From contig OZ245729.1 of assembly GCA_965227215.1 (NCBI GenBank), forward strand, positions 2,108,001-2,172,000: DNA of 64,000 nucleotides. Direction: 5' to 3'. The notes beneath the pieces are model-generated. The model did not search any database, had not been told where the DNA came from, and saw only the letters and a list, made by a program, of their open reading frames with translations. Below, in pieces: positions 9,565 to 18,280 of this stretch; the stretch's first letter is position 1, and each line of letters starts with the position of its first letter. Origin of the DNA: Gracilimonas sp965227215 (GTDB lineage Bacteria; Bacteroidota; Rhodothermia; Balneolales; Balneolaceae). A program made the position numbers and the translations under genes.

Positions 9565-9595
9565 TTGTTCAATGTTCTGAAGCCCCGTATCTTAA
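9565..9595 (+). promoter_or_regulatory. Candidate promoter of the TPP-riboswitch transcript
   Basis: TTG (9565-9567) and TATCTTAA (9588-9595) are separated by 20 bp, close to the Bacteroidota -33/-7 layout, and lie just before the riboswitch. Confidence 0.45.
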
Positions 9596-9604
9596 GCGTT
9601 CACA

Positions 9605-9689
9605 ACCAAGGTTGGGGGTGCTTGCATAGCGGGCTGAGATTACACCCTAATACCTGAACCGGATAATACCGGCGTAGGGAAACCTGTTT
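9605..9689 (+). promoter_or_regulatory. TPP riboswitch (THI element)
   Basis: The highly conserved thi-box parts are all present: GGGGTGC, the CTGAGA loop (9634-9639), ACACCC, and ACCTGAACCGGATAATACC followed by GGCGTAGGGA. The P1 stem is AGGTT (9609-9613) with AACCT (9681-9685). It should bind thiamine pyrophosphate and switch off the TonB receptor downstream. No U-tract terminator follows; a hairpin covering the ribosome-binding site does (9714-9747), so control is probably at translation. Confidence 0.93.
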
Positions 9690-9713
9690 ACCGCACAGTA
9701 ACGCAAGTTAACC

Positions 9714-9747
9714 TCCTCCATTAATCAATGAAGTTTTAAATGGAGGA
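9714..9747 (+). promoter_or_regulatory. Ribosome-binding-site sequestering hairpin
   Basis: TCCTCCATT (9714-9722) is fully complementary to AATGGAGGA (9739-9747), which contains the GGAGG Shine-Dalgarno site (9742-9746) 3 nt before the ATG at 9750. Formation would block translation. It is the likely expression platform of the riboswitch. Confidence 0.75.
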
Positions 9748-9749
9748 TT

Positions 9750-12257
9750 ATGTTTAATCTATTCAATAAAAAGTCGTTACTAACGGCTTTTCTACTCACA
9801 ATACCACTACTCTTTTCTCAGGAAGTACAGGCACAAACCGTCACCGGCAAAGTGCTTGACGCTCAATCCAAAGAACCGTTACAAGGAGCTGCTGTCCGTC
9901 AACAAGGCACATCCCGTGGCGTAGTTACCCAAGACGACGGCTCATTTGAGATTCGACTTTCTGAAAACGGGCAGGAAGCACTGCTCATCACGTATCTCGG
10001 ATATAAAGACGAAGAGGTTGATGTATCCAATAATAAAAAAGGTCTTGAAATCTATCTCTATCCCGAAACGTATATAGGGGATGATGTTTTTGTAAGCGCC
10101 ACTCGTGCCGACGAAACTTCACCCATCACGTACACTAATATTGATGCCGAGGAAATTGAAAGGCGTAATATAGGGCAGGATGTTCCGTACTTGCTGCAAA
10201 GCGCCCCATCGGTCACCACCACCTCTGATGCTGGTGCCGGTATAGGCTACACAGGTATTCGAATTCGCGGTGTTGATCCGGCCCGAATCAATGTGACTAT
10301 AAACGGAATTCCGGTTAATGATGCGGAATCGCATGCCGTTTTCTGGGTTAATCTGCCGGACCTTTCTTCATCTACGAAGAATATTCAAATTCAGCGAGGG
10401 GTCGGTACATCCACCAATGGAGCGGGTGCATTTGGAGCTACCGTGAATTTGCAAACCAGTTCTTCTCAAGCGGACCCTTTTGGGGAAGTGAATACAGGCT
10501 ACGGTTCCTTCAACACCCGGAAGTATAATGTGAAATTAGGTTCCGGTTTAATGGAGAATGGCTGGCAATTTGAGGTACGATTGTCCAAAATTGATTCTGA
10601 TGGTTTCATAGACCGGGCCAGCTCAGATCTTGACTCCTATTTTCTTTCTGCCTCTCATCATGGTGAGCGAAGCTTATTACGTGCAGATGTATTTTCCGGG
10701 CGGGAGCGTACCTACCAGGCCTGGAACGGTGTGCCTGAACCCATCCTGGAAGGAGATCAACAGGAGCTGGAGCGTTATATTTCAAATCTTGTTTTTAATC
10801 CTGGCGAACAGGAGCACTGGCGGAAAAATCTTGGAAACCGGCAGTTCAATCAGTTTCGATACGAAGATCAGGTAGACAACTATCAGCAGAACTATTATCA
10901 ATTGCATTATTCCTATCAGATTCGGGATAACTGGAATGCCAATGTCTCCGCCTTCTACACCAAAGGATTTGGATATTTCGAGGAATATGAGCGGGGTGAA
11001 GATCTTTCAGAATACGGGATTGAACCGCTTAATCCCGGCGACCCGACTGAATCGGACCTCGTGCGCCGCCGTTGGTTAGACAATGATTTTTATGGCACTA
11101 TATTTTCAACTCAATATACTCACTCCGATATTTGGAATCTGACGTTTGGTGGCGGCTACAGCTATTATGATGGAGGCCATTTTGGGGAAGTAATTTGGGC
11201 ACGATATGCCGGAGACAGTGAAATCGAAGAGCGCTATTATGATAATGACGGCATCAAAAATGATTATAACCTGTACACCAAGCTTCAATATAAACTCACT
11301 GAAAACCTGAATTCGTATGTTGATCTTCAGGTGCGGGGAGTGGGGTATGATTTCCTTGGGAATGGTTTTGTTCGCAGTGCCGGCAGTAATGTGCGCGATA
11401 GCCTGGTAGCTCTTCAGCAAACCGATAACCTGTCATTCTTCAATCCCAAATTCGGTTTTGTTTATAGTTTGCCTGAAGATCAGCGGGTATACGCATCCTT
11501 TGCCGTGGGTAGCAAAGAGCCGACTCGAGACGAGTACGTTGACTCAACTCCCGAAAGCCGCCCTGATGCCGAAAAACTGTACAATGTCGAGCTGGGATAT
11601 CGAGGTGATTTCAACCGCTTTTTTGCAGGTGTAAATGTGTACGGTATGTTCTATCGCGATCAGTTGGTTCCTACCGGACAGATTAATGATGTTGGGGAAA
11701 TTGTTCGGGAAAATGTACCTGAAAGCTATCGCGCAGGTATAGAATTACAGGGTGGCTACAGTTTAATGGACAACCTGAGCCTTTCTGCGAATGCCACGTT
11801 CAGCCAGAATAAAATCGTAGAATATACTCAGTACACAGACACCTACGATGCAAGCTTCAGCTATCTGGGGCAGCAGCAAACGGTGTATAAAGATACCGAT
11901 ATCGCTTTTTCTCCATCAGTTATCACCAATGGAGTAATTAGTTATCAAAACAAAGGGCTTACGGCAGAAATTATATCGAAATATGTATCCCGACAGTATC
12001 TGGATAACACTCAAACTAAAAGCAGGTCTATAGATCCATACTTTGTAAATGATGTCAGGTTAAGTTATGGCTTTGGTGATGTGCCGCTTTTGGAGGGTAT
12101 CACGGCTACGCTGCAAGTGAACAACATCTTCAATCACAAATATGTGACGAACGGTTATACCTTCGGTTGGATTTATGATGGGTCCCCGACTCACTTCAAC
12201 TATTATTATCCACAGGCAAGTACCAATTTCCTGTTCCAGCTAAAGTGGGAGTTTTAA
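9750..12257 (+). CDS. TonB-dependent receptor, predicted thiamine importer
   Basis: Outer-membrane beta-barrel receptor of 835 residues. A signal peptide ends near QEVQAQ. A carboxypeptidase-regulatory-like domain (about residues 29-105, TVTGKVLDAQSKEPLQGAAVRQQG...) precedes the plug (about 120-235: GYTGIRIRGVDPARINVTINGIPVNDAESH), and the barrel follows, ending in aromatic F (LKWEF), as outer-membrane proteins do. The upstream TPP riboswitch is the main evidence for cargo: thiamine or a precursor. This is inference from regulation, in line with riboswitch-controlled TonB receptors known in Bacteroidota. No thiamine inner-membrane transporter lies next door. Confidence 0.88.
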   Translation: MFNLFNKKSLLTAFLLTIPLLFSQEVQAQTVTGKVLDAQSKEPLQGAAVRQQGTSRGVVTQDDGSFEIRLSENGQEALLITYLGYKDEEVDVSNNKKGLEIYLYPETYIGDDVFVSATRADETSPITYTNIDAEEIERRNIGQDVPYLLQSAPSVTTTSDAGAGIGYTGIRIRGVDPARINVTINGIPVNDAESHAVFWVNLPDLSSSTKNIQIQRGVGTSTNGAGAFGATVNLQTSSSQADPFGEVNTGYGSFNTRKYNVKLGSGLMENGWQFEVRLSKIDSDGFIDRASSDLDSYFLSASHHGERSLLRADVFSGRERTYQAWNGVPEPILEGDQQELERYISNLVFNPGEQEHWRKNLGNRQFNQFRYEDQVDNYQQNYYQLHYSYQIRDNWNANVSAFYTKGFGYFEEYERGEDLSEYGIEPLNPGDPTESDLVRRRWLDNDFYGTIFSTQYTHSDIWNLTFGGGYSYYDGGHFGEVIWARYAGDSEIEERYYDNDGIKNDYNLYTKLQYKLTENLNSYVDLQVRGVGYDFLGNGFVRSAGSNVRDSLVALQQTDNLSFFNPKFGFVYSLPEDQRVYASFAVGSKEPTRDEYVDSTPESRPDAEKLYNVELGYRGDFNRFFAGVNVYGMFYRDQLVPTGQINDVGEIVRENVPESYRAGIELQGGYSLMDNLSLSANATFSQNKIVEYTQYTDTYDASFSYLGQQQTVYKDTDIAFSPSVITNGVISYQNKGLTAEIISKYVSRQYLDNTQTKSRSIDPYFVNDVRLSYGFGDVPLLEGITATLQVNNIFNHKYVTNGYTFGWIYDGSPTHFNYYYPQASTNFLFQLKWEF

Positions 12258-12289
12258 TCTAAAAAATTAGAGAAGAAGTTTGTCCTTCC

Positions 12290-12325
12290 AAAGCCTTCAG
12301 CTTGAATGCTGAAGGCTTTTATGTT
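12290..12325. terminator. Bidirectional terminator
   Basis: AAAGCCTTCAGC / GCTGAAGGCTTT 12-bp stem around TTGAAT, flanked by T on one side and A on the other, between convergent genes. Confidence 0.88.
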
Positions 12326-12342
12326 TTAAGGAAGCTTCCCTG

Positions 12343-13116
12343 TTACCTTGCTTTTTCCAGCTTTCGAGCCTCTTCTGCCAGCTCCAGCACCACTTTGGTA
12401 TACATGGTGCTTGGGTTATAGCGCATAACCGCTTTTTCCATACTGCCGGTTATTTTATAGAAATGAGACAGATAATTGGCCACGGAAAAAATATTGTTGG
12501 GCATAAAATAAAGATCAGAGCCCACCCACCAGCGGTTCAGTGAATAGGGAATAAACTGCGCATAAGACATAGCCCCGGCATAGCTGGATTCAAGCGAAAG
12601 TATATCGAGCTTATTCTTTTCAGCAAAGATAAGCAGCTCTTCCAGCTGAGCTTTCGACCATTTACTTCGGTACCCTTCCGCATACATGGATACATAAGCA
12701 TTAAATGGATTATAGCTTCCCTTGTATTTCCCGAACTCAGATTCAATTCCGATAATACCGGCGATAACATGCTTGGGAATGCCGTATTTTTCCTGGGCAG
12801 CATCTAATTCAGGGGCGTATTTAACGAGGAAGTCTTCCAGCTTTTGTTTTTTGATATCATATTTAATGATGCCCTGATAATCTTCAAAACTTTCGATTTT
12901 GATTTCAACTGCACGGGTAAATTTGCCGGTGATATCGTCGATAAGTTCAAAGCGGGGGTCGTTCAGCAATTTATTGAACGCATACCCCTTATCTTCAAAA
13001 TATTCAGCCAGCTCATCGATGTTGGCCTTCATTTTACCGGGATCGGTGGGGTCTGCAATTGCCGATAACGGCACTATAAGCAGGAATAACAGGAATGTGA
13101 TGATGGTCTTTTTCAT
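12343..13116 (-). CDS. Lytic murein transglycosylase (MltB/SLT_2 family)
   Basis: Exported enzyme predicted to cleave peptidoglycan glycan strands with formation of 1,6-anhydro-muramic ends. It starts with a cleavable signal peptide (MKKTIITFLLFLLIVPLSAIA). The catalytic Glu is in GIIGIESEFGKY, followed by the MltB-type substrate groove (YAGAMSYAQFIPYSLNRW). At 257 residues it is shorter than E. coli MltB and lacks a lipobox, so it is probably periplasmic and soluble. It converges with the TonB receptor gene and shares its terminator. Confidence 0.88.
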   Translation of the reverse strand: MKKTIITFLLFLLIVPLSAIADPTDPGKMKANIDELAEYFEDKGYAFNKLLNDPRFELIDDITGKFTRAVEIKIESFEDYQGIIKYDIKKQKLEDFLVKYAPELDAAQEKYGIPKHVIAGIIGIESEFGKYKGSYNPFNAYVSMYAEGYRSKWSKAQLEELLIFAEKNKLDILSLESSYAGAMSYAQFIPYSLNRWWVGSDLYFMPNNIFSVANYLSHFYKITGSMEKAVMRYNPSTMYTKVVLELAEEARKLEKAR

Positions 13117-13247
13117 AATGTCGCGGTTAGTTTCGCCTCTCTGAGCACTATTATAACAAATTCAGACTGTTCTGAGTATTAAAGATTGTAGAGTTTTTGA
13201 AGTTTCTTATCGGTGATATATATTAAATCTAAACCAATAATCATGTT

Positions 13248-13448
13248 ATGAGAGATCAATTAATACAGGAATTAAAGGCACTAACGCCCGAAGAAAAGCT
13301 GGCGGTGACCGAGATTTTATGGGACAGCCTGAAAAAAGAGGATGTGCCTCTTCCTGAGAGTCAGTTAGCCATTATTAGAGAGAGAGAGGAAAAATATAAT
13401 GCCGGAAATCAGAAGCTCTTCAGCTGGGCTAAAATAATAAAGCTCTGA
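13248..13448 (+). CDS. Orphan addiction-module antitoxin-like protein
   Basis: A 66-residue protein resembling the putative addiction module component family: RDQLIQELKALTPEEKLAVTEILWDSL followed by a variable middle. The usual C-terminal pattern ending in SWEEVK-like residues is degenerate here (FSWAKIIKL). A RelE/ParE-like toxin gene normally follows, but downstream there is only non-coding sequence and a gene on the other strand. It is therefore either a solitary antitoxin or the relic of a pair. Confidence 0.65.
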   Translation: MRDQLIQELKALTPEEKLAVTEILWDSLKKEDVPLPESQLAIIREREEKYNAGNQKLFSWAKIIKL

Positions 13449-13487
13449 ACAATAGATTAAAACTGTACGAGATTAAAAAGACAAAGA

Positions 13488-13655
13488 TTAAGAGGTAAGC
13501 ACTAATTCTGAAGCGCTTTTCTTAGAATTAGTTGATTTTTGGATATAGTCCCTGCGAACTTGGTTCATCGCTTTGTCAAAAGCTTCTATTTTTCTGTTAA
13601 AATTCTCAACACTCTTCTGTGTTGATTCTTTTTTTCCCGCTTTTTTTTGAGGCAT
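13488..13655 (-). CDS. Small basic protein at the end of the R-M operon
   Basis: A 55-residue reading frame starts at the ATG at 13655 and ends at 13488. The product opens MPQKKAGKKESTQKS and is rich in Lys, Ser and Gln, with a predicted amphipathic middle (VENFNRKIEAFDKAMNQVRRDY). It begins 14 bp after the stop of the cysteine-peptidase-like gene on the same strand, so it is probably a third operon member. No family recognised. The lack of a strong Shine-Dalgarno site is normal in this lineage, but coding status rests only on position and frame. Confidence 0.45.
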   Translation of the reverse strand: MPQKKAGKKESTQKSVENFNRKIEAFDKAMNQVRRDYIQKSTNSKKSASELVLTS

Positions 13656-13669
13656 AATTATTTGGTTTG

Positions 13670-15115
13670 TTAAAAACCGGTAAGATTGTTTTTGTAGATA
13701 TTATAATTGCCTATCGACTTGCTAAGTCTTTCAAAAGATAGTAAACCTTTATCTTTCTTAAAAACAAATTCTGATAAGTAGCAATTTATCAAAGGCTTGA
13801 GCCTATTTATATTTGGCTCAGTGGCATCTAATATCACTGTACCAAAGCATTTTTCCTTTTTCAAAAGTTCCTTATTGGTTATTTCGCTAATCCAGATAAA
13901 TTTTGGCATGGGAGTAGAAATCACCTCTTCTTTTACTTCATCGGTTAAATCAGCGTTAGCTAATAACTCGTTTTTATATGACCTGGAAGATGACAACAGC
14001 GTTCTAAGTATTATTTCATCTTTGTTGCCTAATAAACTGGCTACAAATTGACGACAATAGGATTTTGCTTCAAATGCCTCCAGGTAAATTTTAGGGTAAA
14101 GTGGAACAATGAAATACTGAATTTCACACTTCTGCCAATCTGTTGAATTATAGTAAGAACAAGGAGCATTTAACGTAGCACTTTGGTAAGGGAAATGATT
14201 ATCGTCAATGAATACAAATTCTTTTTCTATGCTATCGAAATCTATAATCCCCTTTGTACCAGGTATTTTTTTGAAATGCTCCGGACTCATCTTTTCCCTG
14301 CCACAACAAATATAGGCATGATGAATGTTCTGTCTATTCGAAACGGCAACTATTATTGGAATACCTGATTCTACATAGCATGAAAGCAAGGGCTCAAAAT
14401 TATCCTTAAACTGTTCTTTTGCATAAATTCGTGTCCCAAAGCCAAAGTTTTTCAGAGCAAAAGAAAGATCACTGTAAAACAATCCCAAGGAAGGAAGCTG
14501 CCGTTCAGTTCGTACAGATTTTAAAGTATCAATAATTGTAGATGGCAGCACCGGAGCATATTCTGCATATTTGTTGCTGAAATATTCCATCATGCTCCAG
14601 AGACTCGTTTCAGCACAGCTTATTGTTTCTGAGTCCTGAGAAGAATATGGAAATCCTTTTACAGAAAGCTTTAATCCATTACAGGTAGTGGGAAAACTGG
14701 TTTCACAAATCAAAAAGTCATTTTCTTTAATAATCCGTTTATCAATGGTTGTTCTGCCAAAAATATTAGGCTGAGTAGGGCGGACTACAAAGTACCCTCG
14801 ATACTTTTCTTTAATGGAAGGGTGATTTTTTTCACTCAGAAATTCTTCTGTCTTAACAGGTTTCTCGAAAATGGAAACCCGGATACAGTCTCGGGGATAA
14901 TGGTTCAGTTTGGATGAAAAGTAAGAGTAGTAACTATCCCGATAGACCTTATCTACATATGGATATTCAATAACAAAATGTGCGTTCTTTTTTAACGGAG
15001 CTATGAAGTTCTTAATAACCGTCTTTTGGTCTGTATTCAGATTAAAAAACGAATTATAAACCTTATTTAACGCTCCCGGTAATTTGGCTTTTGTACATGA
15101 TATGTGTTCAATCAT
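13670..15115 (-). CDS. Predicted C39/papain-like cysteine peptidase, R-M associated
   Basis: A 481-residue protein with no signal peptide. The middle looks like a cysteine peptidase of the C39/papain fold: Gln160 and Cys167 in YSSQDSETISCAETSLWSM, a His pair in NIHHAYICCG (265-266), and Asp304/305 in EFVFIDDNHFPY. The N-terminal 150 and C-terminal 120 residues match nothing I know. It begins 22 bp after the stop of an MmeI-like restriction-methylation gene on the same strand and is followed by a 55-aa ORF, so it is probably part of a defence operon. Possible roles are a protease effector or maturation factor. A non-catalytic role is also possible. Confidence 0.6.
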   Translation of the reverse strand: MIEHISCTKAKLPGALNKVYNSFFNLNTDQKTVIKNFIAPLKKNAHFVIEYPYVDKVYRDSYYSYFSSKLNHYPRDCIRVSIFEKPVKTEEFLSEKNHPSIKEKYRGYFVVRPTQPNIFGRTTIDKRIIKENDFLICETSFPTTCNGLKLSVKGFPYSSQDSETISCAETSLWSMMEYFSNKYAEYAPVLPSTIIDTLKSVRTERQLPSLGLFYSDLSFALKNFGFGTRIYAKEQFKDNFEPLLSCYVESGIPIIVAVSNRQNIHHAYICCGREKMSPEHFKKIPGTKGIIDFDSIEKEFVFIDDNHFPYQSATLNAPCSYYNSTDWQKCEIQYFIVPLYPKIYLEAFEAKSYCRQFVASLLGNKDEIILRTLLSSSRSYKNELLANADLTDEVKEEVISTPMPKFIWISEITNKELLKKEKCFGTVILDATEPNINRLKPLINCYLSEFVFKKDKGLLSFERLSKSIGNYNIYKNNLTGF

Positions 15116-15136
15116 TTTCCCGAATTATTATTCTCG

Positions 15137-18052
15137 TTACCCCATAAACTCCACGCAGTCATCTGATATAAAGTCTTCTTTATTTTCAACCCAATCCGGT
15201 AAGCCTGGTTTTTGAACTTCCTCTCCATCTTTCTCTTTTTGGGTGACTTCAAGATTAAGTTCCAGCAGTTGAGAGAGTAAGTCTTTATCTGCATCAAATC
15301 CGTAGGCTTCCATTACGGCTTGGTCTAAGTTTTTGTGCAAGTCTCGAATGTTGTTTTTGCCTGGTTTTTCGAGCAGACGGTATAGCTCCCGCAACGTCAT
15401 ATTGTAATTATTAAGTGCTTCGGTACGGGCGTCTCGTAATTCTTTAGCTGCTTCTGCTACGGCTTTGATTTGCTTTTTAGATGGATTTTGTGGCCAGGGG
15501 AAAGTATTCCAAATTGAATTGCTTGTATATCTGAATCTAGTTTCTAAAGTAGAGCATCTCGCTTTCCACCATTCACAATGTGAGCTTGATTGAATTACTC
15601 CAAATGAATAATCGTCTTCAAAAGGGAAAACCATAAGAGTAGCATTTGGACTAATTTCTGTGCTTATAAATTCAAAAATAGTCCGTAAACCTAATTGGGT
15701 ACAAGAAATGTACCGAGCGATTTTTTTAAACTTTTCTTTTAAATCGCTTCTTCCATAAGCTAACTGCCACCAAGTATCAAAAAACCTGATATGATGTTTA
15801 TTGATTCTTGCATTTGAATCTCTTGATAGAATCTTTTTGTTTTCGCTCTTCTGTTTTTCAGCTTTCTTTCTCCTGTGTGGCAGAACGTTTTTTTCTATGT
15901 GCTCGAAAGGTTTTTTAAAAGAGCTAGCTTCATTGATATCCATTTCTGAAAAATCAATGATAAATCTTTCTGGTTGTGAATTCTGATTGCCAACAAGTTC
16001 ATTCCCTATCAAATGTGGTTTTACAACTTTATGAAGCTTTTCATTTTCTCCCAACAACTCAAGCCCATATTCTTTAGAAATCAAAAAATCTTCATGCCCT
16101 GGCACAAGACCCTGAAAGACACTTTTGGGTTTTTTATTCGTTCTTAGAACTTTTGCTTTTGATACATCAGTACCAGTAGTTAGAGCCGAATTAATGATAT
16201 CAACTTTATGTAGCTCTGTTTCTCCATTGGAATTGATAAATAAATGCTTCTCGTCATCATAGTCCCCTTTAATCCAATTTACTATAGAAACATCAACAGC
16301 CGCTTCTCCGGACCAATCTTGACTTGCAACAGCACTAAAAATTATTCCCCCATTATTAAGTATGTAATCCAGGCTGCCTTCACGACTATAATTTTGTGTA
16401 ATTGTATTTGTTCCTACTAATCCAGCTCTACTATTATTCTTTAAATTCAAGTGCGCTTTATAGAACCAAAAGACACAGAAGTCAGCTCTTCCAGGAACTT
16501 CTGGATATGCAGTTTGTATTAGGTTTACATAATCAGCACCAAATTCAGTCTGCATATTACGCTTTGATTGAAAAGGCGGGTTCCCAATAATGGCATCTGC
16601 TTCAGGCCAATCAGTGGGAGAACCATCATCATTCACCAGGGCATCACGGGCTTGTATGTTTTCACTGAGGTTGTCGAGCGGGAGGGCTTTTTCCAGGTCG
16701 TTTTCTTCCCCATGTTCGGTCACCCATAATTCTTTAGCTACCATCAGGGTCATTTTAGCCACTTCAACCGCAAAGTATTTTTTGTCAATGCCATAAAATT
16801 GCTGAGCGCTTACATAATGTTTCTCCTCAAGGAATTCCTTAAGTCTCTTCTTTTGCTCATCCGTTTCAGAAGCTTCTTTAATGATAACAATGAGTTCTTT
16901 TTCAAGTGTTTTCATTTCCCGGTAGGCCACAAACAAAAAATTTCCACTGCCGCATGCCGGGTCCAATACTTTAAATTCGCGAAGCTCTTTGAGTAGCTTG
17001 TAATACTCTTCCAATGAATTATCAGATTCCTGCGCTTTTTCAATCCGTTTTTTCCAGGGCTGAACAATGACCGGATCAACAATTTTTATGATGTCACTTT
17101 CATACGTGTAGTGAGCTCCATAAATATGGCGTTCTCCTTTATCCATCCCTGCCTCAAAAAAGCTCCCAAAAATAGCAGGATTCACTTTAGCCCAATTTTG
17201 TCGGGCGGCGGCTCTCATCAGTTCCACCTCATGCATGGTCAATTCAACGAGATTGATCTCTTCAAATAATCCACCGTTGAAATAATCAACGCCCCGGTAT
17301 CTTCCTCCTTTTGTAATCCCTTCACTGTTCATTTCCCGAAAAAGGTTTCCGATCAAATCATAGGATTGTTCACTTTTCTCGGCCGGCGTTTTATCTGAGT
17401 CAAAACATTCCTCAAGTATGCGACTAAAGATATTATCAGGAAGTAAATTTACGTCTTCAGCAAACATTGCCAAAACACACTGCAGGCAGTATCGCATAGC
17501 AATTTCACGTTCAATGCCCCGTGTTTGCATAGAGTGAAAAACAGTGGCAACGTACTGTGCTGCTTTTTTGGTAACGTCTTCCCGGTTTGAATGGAACACG
17601 GGTACACGAGGCCGTTCGAGAAGGAATGCAAAAGCCTCTTTCCGCTTAGGAAGATCCTCTAATCTTATCTTATCTGCAGGCTCTGAAACGTCTTGTTCAA
17701 AATCATAAATCCAGAACTCATCAAAATTACAGAGTATGATATAACGAGGCCTTTTGCCCGCCATCATGAGCCAATAAGATTTTACTTGCTGCAAGTGGAG
17801 ATCAAGTTTAGTGCCACTTTTCTTCATTTCAAGAAGAACTTTTTTGGGCCAAACTAAATCAGCAAAACTGGTACTTCCTTTATCTGTATCTCTGATTCGG
17901 TATTCTAAATCAGCCCCGGCCCCTTTCAATCCATCTTCATAACCTAAAGCCATAAAAAAGTGATCGCAAAATATTTGAGCTTCCCCTTTCTCATCCCCGT
18001 CAATATTATTTTGACAATACGCTACAAATTTTTGGAGGCTTTTCTCTGTCAT
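15137..18052 (-). CDS. MmeI-like (type IIL/IIG) restriction-methylation fusion enzyme
   Basis: One polypeptide of 971 residues. The N-terminal nuclease domain has a PD-(D/E)XK pattern, Asp65 in TSFADLVW and Glu75/Lys77 in LLEMKKSG. A helical linker follows, then an N6-adenine methyltransferase core with motif I DPACGSGN (364-371) and motif IV NPPF (491-494). The rest (about 600-880) should be the target-recognition domain, ending in a helical region. Known enzymes of this class methylate one DNA strand for self-protection and cut at a distance. The site cannot be read from sequence. It leads an operon with a cysteine-peptidase-like gene and a 55-aa ORF. Confidence 0.85.
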   Translation of the reverse strand: MTEKSLQKFVAYCQNNIDGDEKGEAQIFCDHFFMALGYEDGLKGAGADLEYRIRDTDKGSTSFADLVWPKKVLLEMKKSGTKLDLHLQQVKSYWLMMAGKRPRYIILCNFDEFWIYDFEQDVSEPADKIRLEDLPKRKEAFAFLLERPRVPVFHSNREDVTKKAAQYVATVFHSMQTRGIEREIAMRYCLQCVLAMFAEDVNLLPDNIFSRILEECFDSDKTPAEKSEQSYDLIGNLFREMNSEGITKGGRYRGVDYFNGGLFEEINLVELTMHEVELMRAAARQNWAKVNPAIFGSFFEAGMDKGERHIYGAHYTYESDIIKIVDPVIVQPWKKRIEKAQESDNSLEEYYKLLKELREFKVLDPACGSGNFLFVAYREMKTLEKELIVIIKEASETDEQKKRLKEFLEEKHYVSAQQFYGIDKKYFAVEVAKMTLMVAKELWVTEHGEENDLEKALPLDNLSENIQARDALVNDDGSPTDWPEADAIIGNPPFQSKRNMQTEFGADYVNLIQTAYPEVPGRADFCVFWFYKAHLNLKNNSRAGLVGTNTITQNYSREGSLDYILNNGGIIFSAVASQDWSGEAAVDVSIVNWIKGDYDDEKHLFINSNGETELHKVDIINSALTTGTDVSKAKVLRTNKKPKSVFQGLVPGHEDFLISKEYGLELLGENEKLHKVVKPHLIGNELVGNQNSQPERFIIDFSEMDINEASSFKKPFEHIEKNVLPHRRKKAEKQKSENKKILSRDSNARINKHHIRFFDTWWQLAYGRSDLKEKFKKIARYISCTQLGLRTIFEFISTEISPNATLMVFPFEDDYSFGVIQSSSHCEWWKARCSTLETRFRYTSNSIWNTFPWPQNPSKKQIKAVAEAAKELRDARTEALNNYNMTLRELYRLLEKPGKNNIRDLHKNLDQAVMEAYGFDADKDLLSQLLELNLEVTQKEKDGEEVQKPGLPDWVENKEDFISDDCVEFMG

Positions 18053-18280
18053 TAAGGCTTTATGCTGTTTACTTTTTTAATTGCTTACACTAACAAAATC
18101 AGTAATTAAGTCCAAAGGTAAGCTTATTTTACATTCGAATTACTCCAGAATCCAACATTCCTTCTTCAATATTCGAAGTTCAAATCAAAAACCCTTACCT
18201 TTTAGAGCTTTAAAAAGTCCGCTTCACGGTTTTGTTTGTAATGAAGCGATTAACTTCAAAAACTATTATCAAAAAGTACC

